A DNA stretch of 7,020 bases from NCBI GenBank assembly GCA_937967725.1, contig CALBSY010000403.1:1-7020 (forward strand), read 5' to 3'. Position 1 is the first letter of the stretch. Each line of letters begins with the position of its first letter. The translations under genes were made by a program, and so were the position numbers. The notes beneath the pieces are model-generated. The model saw only the letters and a program-made list of their open reading frames with translations, searched no databases and was not told where the DNA came from. The stretch comes from an uncultured Alphaproteobacteria bacterium (GTDB lineage Bacteria; Pseudomonadota; Alphaproteobacteria; Caulobacterales; Aquidulcibacteraceae). Positions 1 through 5,638 of this stretch are shown here, piece by piece.

Positions 1-618
1 ACACTCAGCCATGTAAGCCAGGCCGAGCGTCGTGCCGTACGAGCCGCCGGAGAGGTCGATGGGGTCGTAGCCCAGCGCTTGGCGCACGGCGTCGATGTCG
101 CGCGCGGCGTTTTCCGTCGTGTAGTGGCGCCGGTCGGCATGTTGTGCGACTTCCGCCACGCATTGCGACACGAGATCGGGCGGATAGAGCGGAGCGTTGC
201 GGTCAGCGCGGCGATAGGCGTCGATGGCCGAGCAATAGAGAACGTTGGAGCGCCCGGTGCCGCGCATGTCGAACAACACGATGTCGTTGCGTCGGCGCAG
301 TGGCGCCAGGAAGGTCCAATAATTCCGCGCATCGTCGGTGACGCCGAACCCAGGCCCGCCCATAAGTTCAAAAATGGCGCGGCGCGGCGTTTGCGGATCG
401 CCAGCGCGCCGCAAGACAACGCTCAGATTGATGGGCCGGCCCTGCGCGTTGGCATAGTCTTCCGGTACGCTGATGGCGCCGCACGCGACGTCGCCCGCTT
501 CAGCGGGCAGTTCGCAGGGTTGCTCCACGAACACATAGCCGGCCGGTTCGCCTGTCGAGGCGCATCCGCCGAGAACCGTTGCGCAAAAGAGCGCAGCCAG
601 CGTTGGCCGAAACATCAT
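1..618 (-). CDS. Lipoprotein alpha/beta hydrolase, peptidase S33/TAP-like, N-terminal part (truncated by window edge)
   Basis: An open frame of 206 codons reads from ATG at 618 off the left edge without a stop. Seen: a hydrophobic leader ending in the lipobox L16-G17-G18-C19, so the protein is probably a lipid-anchored envelope enzyme. The alpha/beta-hydrolase landmarks come in the right order: the oxyanion-loop motif G87-G88-P89-G90, D117-x-R119-G-x-G-R-S124, and the nucleophile elbow G191-G-S193-Y-G195 preceded by a DIDAVRQALGY segment. These are typical of the proline iminopeptidase/tripeptidyl aminopeptidase family, which releases N-terminal residues from peptides. The catalytic Asp and His would lie in the missing C-terminal half. 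The start at 618 is chosen because a GAGGA box (626-630) lies 7 bases upstream; ATG at 615 is the alternative. The gene diverges from the racemase gene. Exact substrate is not readable; an esterase with the same fold cannot be excluded. Confidence 0.88.
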   Translation of the reverse strand, partial: MMFRPTLAALFCATVLGGCASTGEPAGYVFVEQPCELPAEAGDVACGAISVPEDYANAQGRPINLSVVLRRAGDPQTPRRAIFELMGGPGFGVTDDARNYWTFLAPLRRRNDIVLFDMRGTGRSNVLYCSAIDAYRRADRNAPLYPPDLVSQCVAEVAQHADRRHYTTENAARDIDAVRQALGYDPIDLSGGSYGTTLGLAYMAEC

Positions 619-625
619 CGCATTG

Positions 626-630
626 TCCTC
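626..630 (-). promoter_or_regulatory. Ribosome binding site of the S33-type hydrolase
   Basis: On the minus strand this reads GAGGA, 7 bases before ATG 618 and 10 before the in-frame ATG 615. It favours 618 as the start. Confidence 0.55.
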
Positions 631-709
631 GCTTCTGGTTCACGTACGATGCCGCGCTGACGCGCAACCGCAATTGCCTTGCGACCAGCGGCGCGGGATA
701 AGCGCCCTT

Positions 710-713
710 GGAG
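710..713 (+). promoter_or_regulatory. Ribosome binding site that decides the racemase start
   Basis: GGAG lies 6 bases before ATG 720. A TTG at 708 opens the same frame four codons earlier but would overlap this box, so ATG 720 is preferred. The protein then begins with the family-typical first strand (M-L-H-I-G-I-L). Confidence 0.65.
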
Positions 714-719
714 GCGTGC

Positions 720-1448
720 ATGCTTCACATCGGCATCCTGGCTCACTCGGCGGACGGCGCCGCGCTGTGTTTTCTCGAAGCTGTGCGTGAGAGCGCGCGG
801 CAATTGGGTGAGCACGAGCACCCGGAGATCACGCTCTCGGTCTTGCCTATGGCGCCGACGTTGCCCGCGTACGAGTCAGGCGATCTGGAAGCTGTGCGCG
901 CCCATTTGGCGCGCACAGCGCAGCGGCTCGCCAGCGTCGGCTGCGACTTCTTCATCTGCCCCGACAACACCGCGCATATCGCCTTCGAGGCGCCGTGCGA
1001 ACCTTTGCCGTTGCCGGGCTTGCACATCGCGGAGATCGTTGCTCATCAGGCGAAGGTGGAGGGCCGCCGGTGCGTGGGTTTGCTCGGTACGAAGTGGACC
1101 ATGGAAGGCCCCGTCTATCCTGCGGCATTCGCGCGCGCGGGCTTGGACATGCGCACGCCGCCCGCGCCGGACCGCAAAGTCGTCGACGATATCATCTTTG
1201 ATGAGTTGACTCAGGGTGTGCTGGCCGAGCGCTCGCGCGCCGAGTACGTGCGTATCATCGAGGCGCTGAAGCGCGGCGGCTGCGACGCCGTTGCGCTCAG
1301 CTGCACAGAGATTCCGCTGCTGATCACGCCGGAGGGCTCGCCGTTGCCGACCTTGGATTCCACGCGCCTGCTCGCGCATGCCGCCGTCGCCGCCGCCCTA
1401 GGTAAGGCGCCGGCGCCGGCTTGGCGCGGTGGCCCAGTCCAAGCTTAG
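720..1448 (+). CDS. Aspartate/glutamate racemase family protein, variant first catalytic position
   Basis: 242 residues, the usual size for this family of cofactor-independent racemases, which invert amino acids or related acids using two opposed acid/base residues, normally two cysteines, in the cytoplasm. Seen: an N-terminal strand HIGILAHSADG; the first half-site F78-I-C80-P-D82-N83-T84-A85-H86; a second-lobe nucleotide-like loop G120-L-L-G123-T124; and the second half-site S194-C195-T196-E197-I198-P199 near the C-terminus. The second catalytic Cys is therefore present (C195). At the place where classical members have Cys before Asn-Thr, this protein has Asp82, with Cys80 two residues earlier. 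Known family variants replace the first Cys (E. coli YgeA uses Thr), so activity is still possible, perhaps one-directional or on another substrate. The gene diverges from the S33-type hydrolase and overlaps the downstream convergent lipoprotein gene by 4 bases. Family assignment is firm; substrate is unknown. Confidence 0.88.
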   Translation: MLHIGILAHSADGAALCFLEAVRESARQLGEHEHPEITLSVLPMAPTLPAYESGDLEAVRAHLARTAQRLASVGCDFFICPDNTAHIAFEAPCEPLPLPGLHIAEIVAHQAKVEGRRCVGLLGTKWTMEGPVYPAAFARAGLDMRTPPAPDRKVVDDIIFDELTQGVLAERSRAEYVRIIEALKRGGCDAVALSCTEIPLLITPEGSPLPTLDSTRLLAHAAVAAALGKAPAPAWRGGPVQA

Positions 1449-1741
1449 GGCGTCGTTGTCACCGATACGCCACCTTCGCCGACGGTAAGCGTCGTGCTCT
1501 GGCCTTCGCGCATCGCGGTTGCGCTCCAGCTGCCATCCGGGTTTTGCACCAGACCGGTGACGTCTGTGTAGCCAGCCGCTTCGATGCGGGAGCGCGCGTC
1601 TTGCTCAGTCAGCACGATCACGGTCGGCGGGGCGGGCGCCGGGGCTTCGGCAGTGGAAGTTGGGGTTTCATCTTCAACTGTCGTGGTTTGGCCGCAGGCA
1701 GCGGTGAGCGACAGGGCGGCAATAGCGATAATCGTGCGCAT
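1445..1741 (-). CDS. Small putative lipoprotein, possible PepSY-like C-terminal domain
   Basis: 98 residues from ATG 1741, which has a GAGGAG box (1751-1756) 9 bases upstream. An in-frame TTG at 1813 would add 24 residues lacking signal-peptide character and is rejected. Seen: a short basic start (M-R), a hydrophobic stretch (residues 4-15) and L12-T-A-A-C16, a slightly non-canonical lipobox. A Thr/Pro/Ala-rich linker (about 19-40) follows, then a compact domain (about 43-95) with the pattern DARSRIEAAGY...NPDGSW..A..REGQ, followed by a Gly-rich strand. That pattern resembles one PepSY/YpeB-type repeat, small modules often found in envelope proteins and peptidase regulators. The likeness is weak and by eye only, so no function is given. 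It lies 88 bases downstream of the NTF2-like gene on the same strand and may be co-transcribed with it. Confidence 0.72.
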   Translation of the reverse strand: MRTIIAIAALSLTAACGQTTTVEDETPTSTAEAPAPAPPTVIVLTEQDARSRIEAAGYTDVTGLVQNPDGSWSATAMREGQSTTLTVGEGGVSVTTTP

Positions 1742-1750
1742 TGTTGGGGG

Positions 1751-1756
1751 CTCCTC
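1751..1756 (-). promoter_or_regulatory. Ribosome binding site of the small lipoprotein
   Basis: GAGGAG on the minus strand, 9 bases before ATG 1741. It sets the start just before the hydrophobic leader and argues against the longer reading from 1813. Confidence 0.6.
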
Positions 1757-1791
1757 ACGATGAACGCCTATCAACCTGCGCACACCCGCAT

Positions 1792-1821
1792 CGGTTCCGG
1801 CGCCGGGGCGCAATGGAACCG
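1792..1821 (-). other. Stem-loop between the NTF2-like and lipoprotein genes
   Basis: A perfect 7-base inverted repeat (CGGTTCC at 1792-1798, GGAACCG at 1815-1821) encloses a G+C-rich inner arm (GCGC at 1800-1803 with GCGC at 1808-1811). It begins 9 bases after the NTF2-like stop. No T-tract follows on the minus strand, so it is not a textbook intrinsic terminator. It could be a partial terminator, an mRNA 3'-end stabiliser after the first gene, or an operator. The hairpin is seen; its role is inferred. Confidence 0.45.
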
Positions 1822-1829
1822 TCCCCGCC

Positions 1830-2276
1830 TCAATTCAGAGCTTCGCGACCGTGAAGCACCGCGATCCGAACCTTCCAGTCGCCGTCCTCTTCGCGGGCCA
1901 GCGTATAAGTGGCGCATTCGGCGCCGACATCGCGGCCCTGCGCGTCGAGGTACGGCCAGTGCACCCTCACCATCACCAGCTGATCGGAGATTTCGTCGAC
2001 ACGCACGATCTCGGCGCGCGTATCGACAACGCCGAGCGCGTTGTATTGCTCGCGCGCCGCGCCGAAGAACTCGCCTGCTTCGTCCGGCGAGTCGATGACG
2101 TGCGCGAGGCCCGCGCCGAGTACGAAGGCGGGCGATTCCCACATTTCCGCGATGGCCGCGTCATCGCCTGCGACGAGAGCTTTGGCAAAGCCATCGAGGA
2201 AGTGCTGCACGCCCAGGTCGTCTTCCGGCGGCGGTTGGGTAAGCATTGCTTCAAGGTCTTGATCGCGCGTGGCCAT
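1830..2276 (-). CDS. NTF2-like/SnoaL-like domain protein of unknown function
   Basis: 148 residues, probably cytoplasmic (no signal peptide or membrane segment). The start ATG 2276 follows a strong GGAGGA box (2281-2286) by only 4 bases. Seen: an acidic, Pro-rich N-terminus (1-20), then a single cone-shaped NTF2-fold pattern. This has a helix FLDGFAKALVAGDD (26-39), W46-x-S-P-A-F with a Gly-Ala-Gly-Leu turn (54-57), a helix EAGEFFGAAREQYNALG (66-82), and strands with VMVRVHWPYLDAQGRDVG (101-118) and TYTLAREEDGDWKV (123-136). The fold is used by dehydratases, isomerases, polyketide-tailoring enzymes and many unassigned proteins; no catalytic set can be named here. It diverges from the M20 peptidase gene and precedes the small lipoprotein gene on its own strand. 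Confidence 0.82.
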   Translation of the reverse strand: MATRDQDLEAMLTQPPPEDDLGVQHFLDGFAKALVAGDDAAIAEMWESPAFVLGAGLAHVIDSPDEAGEFFGAAREQYNALGVVDTRAEIVRVDEISDQLVMVRVHWPYLDAQGRDVGAECATYTLAREEDGDWKVRIAVLHGREALN

Positions 2277-2338
2277 TCATTCCTCCGTGTTGGCCTAACC
2301 TGTGCGCGCCGGTCCCGTTCCCCGGATCGGCGCCAATG

Positions 2339-2367
2339 TTGACGCATGCGGAAGATGCGCCCCTAAT
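2339..2367 (+). promoter_or_regulatory. Candidate sigma-70-type promoter of the M20 peptidase operon
   Basis: TTGACG (2339-2344), a 17-base spacer, then CCTAAT (2362-2367). The -35 box matches the consensus at 5 of 6 positions and the -10 at 4 of 6. Transcription would start near 2374, giving a leader of about 43 bases before ATG 2417. An 8-base palindrome, CGCATGCG (2343-2350), overlaps the end of the -35 box and the spacer and could be part of an operator, though it is short. The site also argues against longer readings of the gene beginning upstream. Inferred from sequence only. Confidence 0.42.
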
Positions 2368-2416
2368 CCGGCCCGGATACGCTGTTGAAGCTGGCCTGGA
2401 GGGGCGCGGGGGTCGG

Positions 2417-3895
2417 ATGTTACGTCTCATTATCGCCGGTGCGGCCGTGCTCTTGCTGGCCATGGCGGGGTTTGTCGGCTACCGCACATTCTCGTTCACG
2501 GCGCCGCCGCCGCCAGCCAACGCACCCATTCCAGACACGCATGCTTACGCCCTCGATCCGAGCGCGGCTGCGATGCGGCTGGGCGAAGCTATACGCTTTC
2601 GCACCATCTCATTGGTGGAGGAGACAGACGATCGCGCGCAGTTCGAAGCGTTCCACGCTTGGCTGCAGCAGCGTTACCCGGCGTTTCACGCCGCGGCGCG
2701 GCGCGAACTCATTGGCGAGCTCTCGCTGCTCTACACCTGGATGGGCGCCGATCCCGCCCAGCCGCCGATGTTGCTATTGGCGCATCAGGACGTCGTGCCG
2801 GTCGCGGAAGATACGCGCGCCGCATGGCGTGTGGATCCGTTTGGCGGCGTTATCCGCGACAATGCCGTGTGGGGGCGCGGCGCCATCGATGACAAGGGAT
2901 CGCTGATTGCGTTGCTGGAAGCAGCGGAATTTCTCGCCGCGCAAGGCCGCCAACCAAGCCGGACCATCATCTTCGCTTTCGGCCACGACGAAGAGATCGG
3001 CGGCGATGGCGGCGCCGTGCGCATGGCCGCAACGCTGAAGGAGCGCGGCGTGCGCGCCTGGTTCGTGCTCGATGAAGGCATGGCCGCGCTCGACCGCCAT
3101 CCGCTTACCGGACGCCCGGCGGCAATGATTGGCATTTCCGAACGCGGCTCGGGCACGCTGCGCGTGCGCGCGATCGGGCAACCCGGTCATTCGTCAATGC
3201 CGCCGCCGGAGACGGCCGTGTCGCTGGTTTCCGAGGCGGTGGACCGTATCCACGCCATGCCGATCGAGCGTAGCCTGGAGGGCGGACCGGCGCTGGCCAT
3301 GATGCGCGCGCTAGCGCCGGAGCTGACGTTCACCAACCGCATGGCCGTGGCCAACGAATGGCTCTTCGCGCCGCTGCTGCACGAGCGCATGGCCGGCAAT
3401 CCCGCCGCCCAGGCGCTGCTCGGCACAACGATCGCGCCAACCATGGTCAATGGCGGGATTCGCCCCAACGTGTTGCCCGCGGAAGCGACGGCGATGATCA
3501 ATTTCCGCATTCATCCGCGCGACAGCGCCGACGACCTACTCGACCGCGCGCGCCAGCAAGTCGCCGCGCTGGATGGTGTGACCGTGGAATGGGCCGAGCC
3601 GCCGCGTGAGGCGACGCCGATCTCAAGCACGACCTCTTCCAGCTACGCGCTGCTTGCCGCATTGTCTCGGGACATGCTGCCGGACGCACCCGTCGCGCCG
3701 GGCCTGGTGTTGGCGGGTACGGATTCTCGTCACTATGCGGAGGTGGCCGAGAACGTGTATCGGTTTCAGCCGATCCTGCTGTCGAACGAGGATTTGGCAG
3801 GTCTACACGGCGTCAACGAACGTATTTCAATTGCCAATTTCGAACGCATGATCAGATTTTATATTGGGCTTATGGAAGCGGGAGCGATGCAATGA
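2417..3895 (+). CDS. Membrane-anchored M20 family metallopeptidase (carboxypeptidase S/PM20D1-like)
   Basis: 492 residues. ATG 2417 is chosen because the membrane helix (about 4-22) starts right after it; GGAGGG at 2398-2403 is rather far upstream (13 bases). One N-terminal anchor and a Pro-rich linker (about 28-36) put the catalytic domain outside the inner membrane. All di-zinc M20 landmarks are present: H123-x-D125-V-V-P; G-A-I-D158-D-K-G with the bridging Asp; D191-E192-E193-I-G-G with catalytic and metal Glu; D219-E220-G; the lid-domain G254-Q-P-G-H258-S-S; N345-G-G-I-R-P-N351-V-L-P; and the C-terminal ligand H464-G-V-N-E. The HxDVVPV and GTDSRHY segments fit the carboxypeptidase S/PM20D1 branch, whose members cut C-terminal residues from peptides or hydrolyse/form N-acyl amino acids. 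Which of these applies is unknown. It heads the plus-strand operon, and its TGA overlaps the inhibitor start in ATGA. Confidence 0.92.
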   Translation: MLRLIIAGAAVLLLAMAGFVGYRTFSFTAPPPPANAPIPDTHAYALDPSAAAMRLGEAIRFRTISLVEETDDRAQFEAFHAWLQQRYPAFHAAARRELIGELSLLYTWMGADPAQPPMLLLAHQDVVPVAEDTRAAWRVDPFGGVIRDNAVWGRGAIDDKGSLIALLEAAEFLAAQGRQPSRTIIFAFGHDEEIGGDGGAVRMAATLKERGVRAWFVLDEGMAALDRHPLTGRPAAMIGISERGSGTLRVRAIGQPGHSSMPPPETAVSLVSEAVDRIHAMPIERSLEGGPALAMMRALAPELTFTNRMAVANEWLFAPLLHERMAGNPAAQALLGTTIAPTMVNGGIRPNVLPAEATAMINFRIHPRDSADDLLDRARQQVAALDGVTVEWAEPPREATPISSTTSSSYALLAALSRDMLPDAPVAPGLVLAGTDSRHYAEVAENVYRFQPILLSNEDLAGLHGVNERISIANFERMIRFYIGLMEAGAMQ

Positions 3896-4335
3896 TCCGC
3901 GCATTGGTGCTTGTATTAGCCGTGGCCGCGTGCGCGCCTTCGGGCGAAACGCCGAAACAAGAAAGTGAGGCCGCGCAGCTCGCAGCACCGACGCCGGAGG
4001 ATGTCAGTGTCCGCATCACGGCTGGGCAGAACGGGCAGACCGTGAATGTTGGCGTCAACGAGCGCTTCGCGGTTGAACTCGTCGGCGTGCCTACCGCGGG
4101 CTATGCGTGGACGCCGGCGCAGATGCCGGACTTCCTGATCCGCGCTGGAGAGGCGAGCGGCAACACGAGGGCTGAACAGAATCAGCCGGGCTTTACCGGC
4201 GGCAATCATTGGGAAGTGTTGATGTTCACCGCCACCGCGCCAGGAACCGGCGAACTCGTGCTCGAGCAGCGCCGTCCGTGGGAAACTGAAGAAGCGCCGG
4301 CGGATGTCTTTCGCGTCACCATCGCGGCGCAATAG
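3892..4335 (+). CDS. Chagasin-type cysteine protease inhibitor lipoprotein (family I42)
   Basis: 147 residues. Seen: a hydrophobic leader with lipobox V11-A-A-C14, a linker (15-35), then the chagasin immunoglobulin-like domain with its three inhibitory loops. These are V66-P67-T68-A-G70-Y71-A-W73 (classical NPTTGY-x-W), a Gly-rich loop P99-G-F-T-G-G104 before a strand HWEVLMFTATAPG, and R128-P129-W130 near the end after ELVLEQ. The first loop has Val for the usual Asn and Ala for the second Thr. Members block papain-like (C1) peptidases by inserting these loops in the active cleft; this one would act at the periplasmic or outer face. ATG 3892 overlaps the peptidase TGA by 4 bases and has its own GGGAG box (3880-3884) 7 bases upstream, so translation is coupled but can also start independently. 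No C1 peptidase is in the window. The inhibitor is not known to act on M20 metalloenzymes. Confidence 0.87.
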   Translation: MIRALVLVLAVAACAPSGETPKQESEAAQLAAPTPEDVSVRITAGQNGQTVNVGVNERFAVELVGVPTAGYAWTPAQMPDFLIRAGEASGNTRAEQNQPGFTGGNHWEVLMFTATAPGTGELVLEQRRPWETEEAPADVFRVTIAAQ

Positions 4336-4338
4336 TCC

Positions 4339-4566
4339 GTGATCCTGCTGGCGCAGCTTCTCGTCTATATGGCTGCGCTGGCGGGCATCGTCGGCGGCGC
4401 CATGGGCGCGCTTTTCTTTGCGGGCGGCGCGATGAACCAGGCCCGCCCGCGCGACTTCCGCGTCCGCCGGAGCGTTTATGCGGCGCTTTGCGTGTGCGGC
4501 ATCGTCGCATCCGCGGCGCTGGGCTTTGTCGGCATCGCCACGATCATGTATTTCGCCCAGCGATGA
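4339..4566 (+). CDS. Small two-helix membrane protein of unknown function
   Basis: 75 residues starting at GTG 4339, three bases after the inhibitor stop; no clear ribosome binding site precedes it, so it probably depends on re-initiation. Seen: helix 1 (about 3-31, with a Gly/Ala-rich run G16-I-V-G-G-A-M-G), a short Arg-rich loop (R36, R38, R41, R43, R44) and helix 2 (about 46-72). By the positive-inside rule the loop faces the cytoplasm and both ends face out. I do not recognise a family. Its stop overlaps the Rieske start in ATGA. Position and frame continuity make it a real gene; it could be a membrane anchor or partner for the oxygenase, but nothing in the sequence shows this. Confidence 0.7.
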   Translation: MILLAQLLVYMAALAGIVGGAMGALFFAGGAMNQARPRDFRVRRSVYAALCVCGIVASAALGFVGIATIMYFAQR

Positions 4567-5621
4567 GCGAGCTGCTTCGGGATATCTGGTACTTCGCGGC
4601 CACGTCGCGCGAACTCAAGCGCGGCGAGATGTTCCGCCGTGAGATATTGGGCGAGCCCCTCGTGCTGGGCCGTGACGCCGAAGGGCGGGCCTTTGCGTTG
4701 CGGGACATCTGTCCGCACCGGGCGGTGCCGCTCTCGGCGGGCCGCATCACCGAAACTCTCGGCAAACAGACGGTCGAGTGTCCGTACCATGGTTGGCGCT
4801 TCGGCACGCAAGACGGCGTTTGCCGTGAGATCCCCTCCCTGGTGCAAGGACAGCCCTACGACTGCACCAACATCCGCGTGCGCCACTACCCGGCGCACGA
4901 GGCCAACGGCATCGTCCTCATCTACGTCGCCGCCGACAAGCGCTTTGCCGGCGAGCCGCCGCCGCCGCCGCAATTCGATCTGGGCGATTTCAGCGCGCCG
5001 AAGTTTGTGATCCATCGCACTTTTGCGGCGAGCATGGACAACGCTGTCGTCGGCCTGATGGACCCTGCGCACGTTCCATACGTACATAACCAATGGTGGT
5101 GGCGCCCGCCGTCGACCGGCAAGAAGCTCAAGGAAAAGCGCTTCGTGCCGCGCGAGCGCGGATGGGCGATCGAGCGTCACCGTCCGGCGTCCAACTCGCT
5201 CGGCTATCGCATCTTGTTCGGCTCTGACGTGACCACCGAGATCTGCTTCATGCTGCCGGGTTTCCGCTGGGAAGTCGTGGAGACGCCGAAAGCGCGACTA
5301 TTCACGCTCACATGCCTCACGCCTGAGAACGAGGAATCTACGCGCATCACGCAAGTGACTTATTGGAAGAAGGCGCCGCTGCTCGATGTAATGAAACCAA
5401 TCCTCATTCCGGCCAGCGGAGAATTCCTCGATCAGGACGGCCGCATGGTCGATCTGCAGAACACCGGATTGAAGTACGGCCCCTCGATGCTCTGGATCGA
5501 CGACATCGACGTGCAGGCCAAGTGGTACCTGAAACTGAAGCGCGAATGGGCCAAGAGCCGCGAAGAGAAACGCGACTTCGTCAATCCGATCGAACCGACC
5601 ACGCTCAGGTGGATGAGCTAA
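4563..5621 (+). CDS. Rieske [2Fe-2S] non-heme iron oxygenase, alpha-subunit type
   Basis: 352 residues from ATG 4563, which overlaps the previous stop; the frame is open further upstream, but similarity to the family starts at the LLRDIWYFAATSREL segment. Seen: the Rieske cluster C50-P-H52-R with C73-P-Y-H76-G-W (spacing C-x-H-x20-C-x2-H), then the mononuclear iron site D167-P-A-H170-V-P-Y-V-H175. Asp167 is the usual inter-subunit electron bridge; D290 or D292 (in LDQDGRMVDLQ) is the likely third iron ligand. A W178-W-W180 triplet follows the second His. The family uses O2 and electrons from a reductase to hydroxylate or demethylate aromatic, sterol-like or other hydrophobic substrates; homotrimers without a beta subunit (vanillate demethylase type) fit best. 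No reductase or ferredoxin gene is visible, so electrons must come from elsewhere. Substrate unknown. Confidence 0.9.
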   Translation: MSELLRDIWYFAATSRELKRGEMFRREILGEPLVLGRDAEGRAFALRDICPHRAVPLSAGRITETLGKQTVECPYHGWRFGTQDGVCREIPSLVQGQPYDCTNIRVRHYPAHEANGIVLIYVAADKRFAGEPPPPPQFDLGDFSAPKFVIHRTFAASMDNAVVGLMDPAHVPYVHNQWWWRPPSTGKKLKEKRFVPRERGWAIERHRPASNSLGYRILFGSDVTTEICFMLPGFRWEVVETPKARLFTLTCLTPENEESTRITQVTYWKKAPLLDVMKPILIPASGEFLDQDGRMVDLQNTGLKYGPSMLWIDDIDVQAKWYLKLKREWAKSREEKRDFVNPIEPTTLRWMS

Positions 5622-5638
5622 GTTGGCGACACCTTAGC
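5617..5638. terminator. Hairpin spanning the Rieske/Kef convergent stops, possible bidirectional terminator
   Basis: GCTAAG (5617-5622) pairs perfectly with CTTAGC (5633-5638). After one T/C mismatch, TG pairs with CA, closing a GCGA tetraloop (5626-5629). The arm contains the Rieske stop (5619-5621) and the antiporter stop (5618-5620). No T-tract follows in either direction, so Rho-independent termination would be weak. It may also protect mRNA 3' ends. The structure is seen; the role is inferred. Confidence 0.45.

Noticed and set aside
79..660. Plus-strand open frame (193 codons) at the left end
   Set aside because: It is the antisense shadow of the S33-type hydrolase, which shows lipobox, GGPG and GGSYG motifs in order.
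675..702. TTGCCT-16-GATAAG as a promoter for the racemase
   Set aside because: Only four of six matches in each box; in a 100-base intergenic region this is too weak to list as a feature.
876..1379. Minus-strand open frame (167 codons) opposite the racemase
   Set aside because: It is Arg/Ala/Gln-rich without a domain pattern. The plus strand has both racemase half-sites and a good ribosome binding site.
1635..1809. Repeated GGCGCCGGGGC at 1635-1645 and 1799-1809
   Set aside because: Eleven bases of pure G/C in G+C-rich DNA is expected by chance; the flanks do not match, so no repeat family is called.
2246..2416. Upstream extension of the M20 peptidase from 2246 or 2336
   Set aside because: The added residues would precede the membrane anchor, overlap the divergent gene's start and lie across the candidate promoter. 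The anchor begins naturally at ATG 2417.
4476..5180. Long minus-strand open frame (234 codons) opposite the Rieske gene
   Set aside because: The plus strand here carries the intact Rieske cluster and iron-site motifs. The antisense frame is Arg/Ala-rich with no domain pattern, as expected for the shadow of a G+C-rich gene.
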